Assembly: GCF_037975245.1 (NCBI RefSeq)
Contig: NC_092574.1
Location: forward strand, 6,566,713-6,630,712
Source: Apostichopus japonicus
Taxonomy: Eukaryota > Echinodermata > Holothuroidea > Aspidochirotida > Stichopodidae
Length of the DNA stretch: 64,000 bases
Direction: 5' to 3'
Numbering within the stretch: position 1 is the first letter of the stretch; every line of letters begins with the position of its first letter. The notes under the pieces are model-generated. The model did no database searches, was not told the DNA's origin, and worked only from the letters and a program-made list of their open reading frames with translations. Below, piece by piece: positions 57,801 to 64,000 of the stretch. The position numbers and the translations under genes are program-made.

Positions 57801-60800
57801 GATACAGTAAATGCTAATTATCATATTTCTAGAATTAATAGGTTCTATTTGATAGTCACAGCTGTTACAGTATACATGAATTATTATGCTTTCTGTTTCT
57901 GCAGTGCTGTTTATTGTGCAGTGTTTCATTTTCAAGAGTCATACTAGATAACAATAACACCCAGGAACACCATGCATGGACAGTGAAGTTCTTCCAACAT
58001 TTGAGGATCTTAAATTAATAATGGAACACATATTAACATAATCCAAAATTGTCGGTGCCAATATTGGGATAGTTATCTTGTGTTAATTGTGGTAGTTTAA
58101 AGACTTAAGAACTGTTATCCAAATGGGAGACATATAGTTTCTTGTAAGCTAAGTAGAAATTTAGTGGAATGTGTTGAATATGAATGCCTTAATAATAATA
58201 ATAATAATATTCAGTTCTCATAAAGCGCAAAAATCATTAAAAACATCTCAATGTGCTGAAAAAAAAAAAAAAAAAAAAGCACAGAAACCCAAAAAACAAC
58301 ACAGACAAAAATACACAACTGAAAAAGAACAGAGTAGAAAGACAAATTAATTGACATAATCGTGACCTTCATAAGCCACTTTGAAGAGGAGTGTTTACAG
58401 GTGTTTCTTGAAATGTTTTGTGGACATAGATGCGCGGATATTGACTGGTGTAGCGTTCCATAGCACCGGGGCGGCGACGGTAAACGAGCAGGCTCCATAG
58501 GTCTTTGTGCGTGCACGTACTGGAACAAGATTGTTCGTAGGTCTGATGTTTCCAGCTTGAAGTCCTCGAAGAGGAATGTACGAGGTCAACATATCGCAGA
58601 TGTATGCCGTGTATTATGATTTCATCTGCGTATGCAGTCATGTCATTTGTATATGTACAAGCCTCACATCTCAACAGAGAAACACATCTTAACAGTGTTC
58701 TCTGAATCTTTCATTCAGGCTAGATTACAGTAGATGCAAATAATCCGTTTTTTCCCCTTTCTTACATCTCTCAATTTATTCCCTCGGTGGACTACTGATT
58801 TCAAAATTGTTCGAGACATTTCGACGAGACAGGTTATATTGAGATACCGTATCTGTTCATGAATCTAACCAGGGTTGTGATAGAATCAAATTTGCTATTC
58901 CCTCACTGGCAGCTGCCTTCATAATACCCATCATGTCATTTGCTTCCTAGATGGTACAGTTTTGCTGACATTTGTTCAGGCTTTGATGTGGATGGACAAG
59001 GGTAGTTCAATAATTTATATAGGAACACAAAACCTAGTTGAAGTGGCAAGATCCCATCATGAATGTGGGTTGATAGCACAGTAGTACCTGTTTCAAGCTG
59101 TTCAAGCTTTCAGGTGGTTTGAAGAACAAATTTCACACGCTTTGATGGTTAAATAAAAGATGATGAGTTTTTGAATCATTACGGACTAGTTTACACAATG
59201 GAAGGAATCCAGTGGTACCATCCATCACTGGATGTTCATATCGCCCCCCATCCCCATCCCCCCCCCCTAAAAAAAAAAGTTGTTGGCTTTGTGGACAATT
59301 GCAAGTTTGGAAGTCCCAAGTTGTAAAGCTACTCATATTTTTCCCCTTTAAATCAACCTTGCTGCACAAATTAGCTGTAGCTTGAAGCTTGTGTAGCACT
59401 TAATGCAGGAAATATGTCAAAGGTCGTGATGGAACCCAATGATCAATGGATTGAGGAGATTCCCATAGGAGTACAGTATGAAGCAAACCTACTTTATGTT
59501 TTTGTTTTGTTTTGTTTGAAGCAAACCTACTTTATGTTTTGTTTTGTATGAAGCAAACCTACTTTATGTTTTTGTTTGTTTTGTATGAAGCAAACCTACT
59601 TTATGTTTTGTTTTGTATGAAGCAAACCTACTTTATGTTTTTGTTGTGTATGAAGCAAACCTACTTTATGTTTTTGTTTGTTTTGTATGAAGCAAACCTA
59701 CTTTATGTTTTGTTTTGTATGAAGCAAACCTACTTTATGTTTTTGTTGTGTATGAAGCAAACCTACTTTATGTTTTTGTTTGTTTTGTATGAAGCAAACC
59801 TACTTTATGTTTTGTTTTGTATGAAGCAAACCTACTTTATGTTTTTGTTGTGTATGAAGCAAACCTACTTTATGTTTTTGTTTTGTTTTGTATGAAGCAA
59901 ACCTACTTTATGTTTTTGTTTTGTTTTGTATGAAGCAAACCTACTTTATTTTTTTGTTTTCTTTCTCCTGATTTACTTCCTTATAGTGTGTCAAGACAAT
60001 GATTTGGCCTGCAAGGCATTGAGACAAGACAATGACCGTCCTGGCTTCGATGCACTCAAACTAATTCACAGACAGATCGACGATGATCACAACGGCAACG
60101 TCGATTTGTCCGAGAGCGATGAGGTGAGTTTCTTCTCTTCTTTTTCCTTCTCTTAAAAGAAGCAAGCTTTTCTGTAATCTGTTTTAGTGGATGTTTGGGA
60201 GCTAAATAAGGTTCTCCATTCTCCATAGTGTTGAAGTACTATACTAGTTACTTCGTTCCTCGCTTACCTGTCTCCCCACAACCTCAGTCAACATCGTGCG
60301 TTTTGTTGTCCGGATTTCCTACAGCGATTTTCGTGCGGAATTGACCCTGTGTTCTTGGTCGTTTCCATAATTTGGATACTGTAGTATGGTAAAGACCAAG
60401 AACCTAGGTTCCAATTCCGTACGAAAATCGCTGTAGGAAATCCGGACAACAAAACGTACAATGTTGGCTGAGGTTGTGAGGAGACAGATAAGCTTGTCAC
60501 TCCTAAATATCCAAACCAGTAAGTTTTGGAATATCTTAGGTATTTTGCACTGTGAGAGTGGTACGGTGAGGAGGTGGAATTGGGGGAGTAGTGGGCTAGG
60601 TATGTAGATGAGGAACGTCCATTTAAGTAGATTGGAGACAGGTAAGTATCGTCGCTCATTAAATTCCCAACCAGTACTTGGCAGGGAATTGGTTTACAAC
60701 TATCTTTATCCCCCAAGAAAAGAGTATTTTCAAGCTTTGTTAACTACAGTAGTCCAGGTTACTTATAAGGTCTAACTTTGAGATTGTCTATGCTCAACTA

Positions 60801-62016
60801 GGTACTTTGGGTAGATAGAATTGGAGGGGGGTTGAATACGTAGAAGTGTCTGGTAGCTGTTAGGAAATCAGTCACCGTTATGCTGTGCATTGTAATGAGG
60901 GTGTTAAATGGTTTTAAATGGTTACAGTGTGTATAATTCATACTCCTGTACAGTGTGTATAATTCATACTCTAGTACAGTGTGCACAACTCATACTCTGG
61001 TACCGTGTGTACAATTCACACCTACCAGACACATTGAATGATAAAGACATTTCACAGAACGTTATCACTTAAATAAGGAACTTCCTGAATGTTGTTAAGC
61101 TTCAGTTATTTTTGATAAAAGCTGCTGGTACTAAAGGATAGATAAATGAGATTAATAAAGTGTGTAGTGTAGTGCACATTACTGTAAACTGTCTAGTTAC
61201 AATGATTAGCTGTGCAAGCTTCAATAATGGTACTAGAGGTCAAAATATCAGTTATATTGCAAATTTGTTTCTATAATGACTGTGTATCTTTCAACTACAT
61301 ATATATATCCTATTTCATGATATTATAAATGAAGCAGTGCTTTTGTAAACTTACATACTGAAATTCTCCTGAGCTCATCAGAGTAAAATCTTCAGCTGTT
61401 TTCAGAAGAGGTGTGTTCAAATACAAAATTCCTGCATGAAATCACCATAACTTGCATTTGAACTAACACTGTGACTCTGTGAGGGGTATTAATTATGTAT
61501 ATACAGTGTTTTTCCCTGAAGATGGAGCATATCATGGAATGACAAATTGATGGACTTACAGTATCTCCTCTCCCTTATAGATGTTAGCGTCTGAGATTTC
61601 AGCCCCTTGTGAATATTGTCAGAATTTCTAAAGAAATATCTACCAATTCTTACTTATCGAAAGAAAACTGGCAGGTATTGTCAGTACAAATTTCTGTCTT
61701 TATGTTTGTAACCCAATTTAGAAAATGTGCTGCCATTTTGGAAATTTACTAATAATCACTCAAATTGTTTGGTTTGGTCTGTGATGTTTATCAGGCAAAA
61801 AGTACTGTTGTCCTGTTAATATTCATCTTATTCGGCCTTGCAAATTAAAGTCCTGAACAACTTTTTACAATTATTACAATTATTTTGTTTTTCCATTTTA
61901 GTTTTTGAGAGATGAATTGAAGTACAAAGATGACTTTGACAGGCATAATGTATTTCACCGGGGAGACCAGCACGTCAGCGTGGAGGAGTTGTGGACAACG
62001 TGGAAGTTTTCTACTG
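45629..62016 (+). CDS. STIM: STIM (stromal interaction molecule), 5' part: exons 1-3 of the coding region
   Basis: ER-membrane calcium sensor that opens Orai channels when luminal calcium falls. Coding exons: 45629-45833, 59987-60123, 61902-62016, with phases that join cleanly (68 codons+1, 2+45 codons, 38 codons+1). Exon 1 begins MGRIKPLITF and holds two hydrophobic stretches (about residues 6-15 and 28-45), then an acidic end (NEDYS). Exon 2 has the two luminal cysteines with six residues between them (C70, C77), as in vertebrate STIM, and the canonical EF loop DDDHNGNVDLSE (100-111) with D1, D3, N5, D9 and E12 kept. It is followed by SDE|FLRDELKY across the exon 2/3 junction. Exon 3 carries the hidden EF-hand (HRGDQHVSVEELW). 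Ten bases of 5' UTR precede the ATG after an acceptor. The next exon (SAM domain, starting near a YNW-type motif) is not found before 64000. Exons 2-3 are certain; exon 1 rests on position, phase and leader-like sequence. Confidence 0.9.
46464..46570 (-). mobile_element. DIRS-terminus-like fragment, left of the large inverted-repeat element
   Basis: ACTTACCTGTCTCCTA, then GTCTACCTAG and CACTGC, follow the order of the reverse complement of 1028-1105, the 3' end of the DIRS-like element. It is diverged, with indels. Confidence 0.5.
48255..48490 (-). mobile_element. tRNA-derived SINE nested in the 4.9-kb element
   Basis: On the minus strand the head reads TTAGCTCAGTGGTTAACGCC (box A-like), then AAGGTCCCGAGTTTGTGTC (box B-like region) about 30 bp later. 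The body follows, and the tail contains GAGACTGACTTCGGTCAGC and CTTCGCGAGTTCCTGCTTGC, ending GGAGGATCTAAA. The tail is shared with 30408-30516. The CTCAGTGGTTAA D-arm is intact but the acceptor stem is not closed by a matching 3' strand, so not a functional tRNA gene. Confidence 0.82.
50051..50087 (+). repeat. Dispersed repeat, copy 2 (inside the 4.9-kb element)
   Basis: TGGAACACATCACATGAC followed by AGTCCATGCATGGTACC, the same arrangement as at 10210-10256 upstream of WDR19. Confidence 0.6.
51541..51640 (-). mobile_element. DIRS-terminus-like fragment, right of the large inverted-repeat element
   Basis: CTGTCTCCCCACAACCTTAGC, CTCTGCCTAG, GAACTGGTACCCTTTTAAC and ACTGTGCGCCCTC line up in order with the reverse complement of 1028-1105 over about 80 bp. 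The similarity is better than at 46464. Confidence 0.55.
51641..55330. other. STIM intron 1, middle part: no gene or clear element
   Basis: AT-rich. Overlapping + frames at 51591-52086 show no domain and are not flanked by convincing splice sites. A G-rich tract lies at about 53407-53445. Confidence 0.4.
55340..55850. other. GC- and CpG-richer island in STIM intron 1, possible decayed coding remnant
   Basis: Base composition changes abruptly from the AT-rich flank. One + frame, broken by stops, reads RDRAPDQNIVQLFELEPGG and GLNCFPLGNALSEL, which looks protein-derived. Another plus-frame runs over 55812-56015. I do not recognise the source. A decayed retroelement gag (for example of the DIRS type) is one possibility. 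Confidence 0.3.
56885..57008 (+). repeat. Short tandem duplication
   Basis: Two copies of about 62 bp, each with TTTAATAC(G/A)T(T/C)TCTTC, ACTTTAGTCCCTA(C/T)CC, TGACAATT and CAAAGTCTC, starting at 56885 and 56949. Confidence 0.85.
58190..58680 (-). mobile_element. 5'-truncated CR1-like LINE fragment (end of ORF2, 3' UTR and ATT tail)
   Basis: Minus-strand frame 58395-58592 ends LVPVRARTKTYGACSFTVAA, PVLWNATPVNIRAS, KHFKKHL and a stop. This matches the conserved end of CR1-type LINE ORF2 (RTKTYG..SF..AAP.LWN.LP..IR). The 3' UTR follows, with a T-rich run (58259-58278 as A on +), GCGCTTTATGAGAACTGAAT and a terminal ATT repeat (58192-58209). The reverse transcriptase core is absent and the remaining frame is partly broken, so it is a dead copy. 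Confidence 0.85.
59476..59950 (+). repeat. Minisatellite with a 102-bp higher-order unit next to STIM exon 2
   Basis: About 14 copies of a 32-38-bp unit with an invariant 5' part, ATGAAGCAAACCTACTTTAT, and a variable TTTTGT-type tail. Tail types alternate in a fixed order of three (37, 32 and 33 bp), making a higher-order unit of exactly 102 bp repeated three times: 59548-59649, 59650-59751 and 59752-59853. Outer units (from 59478 and from 59854 and 59892) are slightly different. Because 102 is a multiple of 3, a 127-codon frame stays open across it, which is a by-product. The array ends about 36 bp before the exon 2 acceptor (AG 59985-59986). Confidence 0.95.
60230..60540. repeat. Long palindrome with DIRS-like ends in STIM intron 2
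   Basis: The arms 60262-60358 and 60393-60493 are inverted copies. They share TACAGCGATTTTCGT(G/A)CGGAATT, GTCCGGATTTCC, TTTTGTTGTCCGG and the outer CTTACCTGTCTCC / GGAGACAGATAAG, around a loop of about 35 bp. The right side continues with CCAAACCAGTAAGTTTTGG, like the DIRS terminus at 1120-1140. The minus-strand frame 60288-60716 is a by-product of the palindrome. It may be an internally deleted element in which two DIRS inverted ends have been brought together, or a fold-back element of its own. Confidence 0.85.
60600..60690 (+). mobile_element. Second DIRS-terminus-like copy beside the palindrome
   Basis: GGAGACAGGTAAGTATCGTC at 60630, then CCAACCAGTA, matches the DIRS-like 3' end at 1091-1130 with few differences over the first 20 bases. 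It lies 150 bp from the similar copy at 60482. Confidence 0.6.
60691..61901. other. Rest of STIM intron 2, short local repeats only
   Basis: Three to four tandem copies of a 29-31-bp unit with GTACAGTGTGTATAATTCATACTC lie at about 60924-61022 (unit varies). Nothing else was recognised. Confidence 0.5.
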
Positions 62017-62017
62017 G

Positions 62018-62335
62018 TCAGTAATAATAATAGTAATTAACAGTTCTTATATAGTACAACTTAAAATAAAGTCTGGCCACGCTGTAATTAACCCTGGTCA
62101 TTAGTAACTTGTCACACCTACACACACCCAAGTGTGCACAATTCAAACAATCTCTCCTGGGGCACCACAGTGCACCACAGCTAGTGTCCCCTGGGCGCCT
62201 TCCCATAGGGTGCAGCCACAAACCGGCGCACCATTTATACACCTGGGTGAAGAGAGGCAATGGAGATAAGGTGCCTTGCTCAAGTACACATTGTAATGAT
62301 CTGGCCAGGATTCAAACTTGCACTCATCTGTGACG
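62018..62335 (-). mobile_element. SINE with ATT tail just downstream of STIM exon 3
   Basis: On the minus strand a box B-like AAGTTTGAATCCTGGCC is followed by GCAAGGCACCTTATCTCC, ATTGCCTCTCTTCACCCAGG and TGTATAAATGG, a SINE body type common in marine animals, and a terminal ATT repeat at 62020-62036. The A-box side is weak. The tail begins 2-4 bases inside intron 3, directly against the donor GTCAGT. Confidence 0.8.
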
Positions 62336-64000
62336 TTTGTAACACAAACAAGTTATGTACATTGATGACAGAAAAAAAGTTAACCAAGAAATCCTCGTTT
62401 GGGTAGGGAGAGGCATGATATTTAGTTACAAAGTTTTCATTTTTATAGCTACAAATTTATATTTTGCGTTTGAGATTTCATTGTTGCCCAACCCTTCATT
62501 CTAACATTTCTGAAATAACGTAAAGAAATGGACTTCACTTCATCTCGCACGCGCATCGTACAGTACGAGTAAAATATCTCGTGGAGGCCAACAATTTGTA
62601 AATGCTACAGGCTTTGCGACTGGAGTATCATCGCAGATGTGTGCCGACGACTACGATCCAGTTATCTGTCTAGGATTTGCTCCTTACAGGCAACCAGACA
62701 TTTTATCTAGCGACCACGGATGACTAAGATTTGCTAGGCTTCCCTTCATTTTTGAAAGAGGAAACTTGAGGAAGACTAGCAGTCGTTTCTTCAGCATGCA
62801 CAGTTTACTACCGTTAATACACCATGGAACACCATGTTATAGTGTGTAGTGTTGTTCTATAGCTTTTTGGCAACTGACAAGGGTCTTTTTTCGAAGGTTA
62901 GTGTCATAGATTCTGTAAAGTAAAAAAAATTGTGCAATCACAAAATAAAACAAAGAGAGATGAAGAGACCAGTCGTCTGAGGATTTGTCTAAAGTTTGCG
63001 GTAGATGTTATGTAATTATTCTGCTTCATTCATAATATCTCTAATATTAAGAATAAAAGTGGTGGCAGTCTACCGTTGCATATCCCAAACTCGACTAGTT
63101 TTACATTCAGATGTGGCCGACCGCCTATATTTTTTGCCGGCTCCAAATTCGTTTCTACAAAGTCACTTTCAGATACTGTATATATACTGTACATATCCCA
63201 TCATAAAGATAACAATACCTTTAAAAACCTAATCCCAAATAATGACATGTAATACTGTACCTTTCTCTCTTCTAAGATTTAGAAAATTATAAAAAAAAAA
63301 AAAGAATCTTGAATGTTTCTCAGAAATGTAAGGTTACTTGAAATTCCCAGCTGGAGATTTTAACCTTTTGCTACAAAAGAAAAAATTGTATAATGTTTCC
63401 AAAGTGTGACCCTTTGGGTTAAAAACCTGTGGTTAAACCGAAGATCAAGTGTCTATTAGTCGCTGTTCAGTGTTGATGTAGTCGAAACAAACCCTGCCAA
63501 AGTCACTCCATTCTTTTAAATTGTACTACTCAGATTACAGGATGAGCTGTCCCATTAGGTCAGTTTTTTTTTCTGGTTTAACTTTATTTTACATATTCTT
63601 TTTCCTACAGCTGTAATCTCAGTTTCGTTCACTTTTAAGGAGACCAAAAAATGTTGATTTCAATTTGACTTTGCTTTTTCGTCTTTGAAGCAATCGAGGC
63701 TGTTCTTCTCACTTGAATTCTTCTCAGGTTGTAAATATGGTTTGAGCAATCCTGGTACATATTCTAGGTCAATCTTAGACATTCAGGGCAGGCCACAAAT
63801 CTTGAGACCTTGGCTGTTTACTAGACAGCCGTCATGGGCTTCCAATGTAAAAATGCAGATTGAACAGTGACGGTCATTTTGAACAAATGGAAATCTGCAC
63901 ACCCCTCTATGTACATATTACATAGCTGCCATTGAGGCCCCTCTAACACTCATCTCCATCCATCATTTAAATTCTTTGGTAATCGTCTATTTTGGAAGGC
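62336..64000. other. STIM intron 3 to window end, no exon recognised
   Basis: I searched for the SAM-domain exon (expected to start near a YNWT-type motif) and did not find it. Small + frames at 63005-63232 and 63685-63870 show no domain. Confidence 0.5.

Noticed and set aside
59512-59895. 127-codon open frame MKQTYFMFL... as a gene
   Set aside because: It is the translation of a minisatellite whose higher-order period (102 bp) is a multiple of three. There are no splice sites or start context, and it lies in an intron.
59476-59950. CRISPR-like array
   Set aside because: Units are directly adjacent without unique spacers, the host is eukaryotic, and the repeat is a minisatellite.
60288-60716. 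142-codon minus-strand frame as a gene
   Set aside because: It runs through the arms of the long palindrome and DIRS-like ends. No domain seen.
63611-63660. STIM exon 4 after the acceptor-like TTTTTCCTACAG
   Set aside because: The continuation reads VISVSFTFKE and does not contain the expected start of the SAM region. No good donor follows.

Overview
The window is eukaryotic genomic DNA: AT-rich, intron-rich and full of decayed transposons. The protein-coding exons read like those of a marine deuterostome invertebrate. An echinoderm is my best guess, because of the tRNA-derived SINEs, CR1-like LINE tails, a DIRS-type retrotransposon, fold-back MITEs and AGGCCTA-rich stretches. I cannot prove the taxon from sequence alone.

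Two host genes lie on the + strand. The first, 11311-39087, is a complete WDR19 (IFT144) gene. I could trace 31 coding exons with GT-AG junctions and a continuous frame, giving a 1346-residue protein (human about 1342). It has two N-terminal WD40 propellers, a TPR-like solenoid and a C-terminal set of four CxxC zinc-binding motifs. The second, from 45629 (or a non-coding exon near 44 kb) past the right edge, is the 5' part of a STIM gene, the ER calcium sensor of store-operated calcium entry. Exon 1 carries a hydrophobic leader, exon 2 the two luminal cysteines and the canonical EF-hand, and exon 3 the hidden EF-hand. The SAM domain, membrane segment and CRAC-activating region lie beyond 64000. 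The two genes are unrelated in function and show only shared orientation.

Layout: 1-1200, 3' end of a DIRS-like tyrosine-recombinase retrotransposon. 1200-11310, intergenic DNA with a fold-back MITE (5509-5922), a hAT MITE with a perfect 8-bp target duplication (6343-6650), small tandem repeats, and a short perfect inverted repeat just upstream of WDR19. 11311-39087, WDR19, whose introns host a 1.7-kb hAT element, a SINE, two TTAA-flanked MITEs, a Penelope-like fragment with a 15-bp target duplication, and several tandem duplications, one of which copies a splice acceptor. 39088-45618, 3' UTR, intergenic DNA and the probable STIM 5' UTR exon. 45834-59986, the long first coding intron of STIM, with a 4.9-kb element bounded by 30-bp perfect inverted repeats and carrying at least ten copies of a TTTCGGACATCAC motif, a LINE fragment, and a higher-order minisatellite that abuts the exon 2 acceptor. 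60230-60690, a long palindrome with DIRS-like ends. 62018-62335, a SINE.

The least explained structure is the 46652-51527 element. It has clean terminal inverted repeats, no recognisable transposase, paired iterated motifs clustered near both ends, and DIRS-terminus-like repeats in the same orientation on both sides. Most small open reading frames in the window are chance frames in AT-rich or repetitive DNA.
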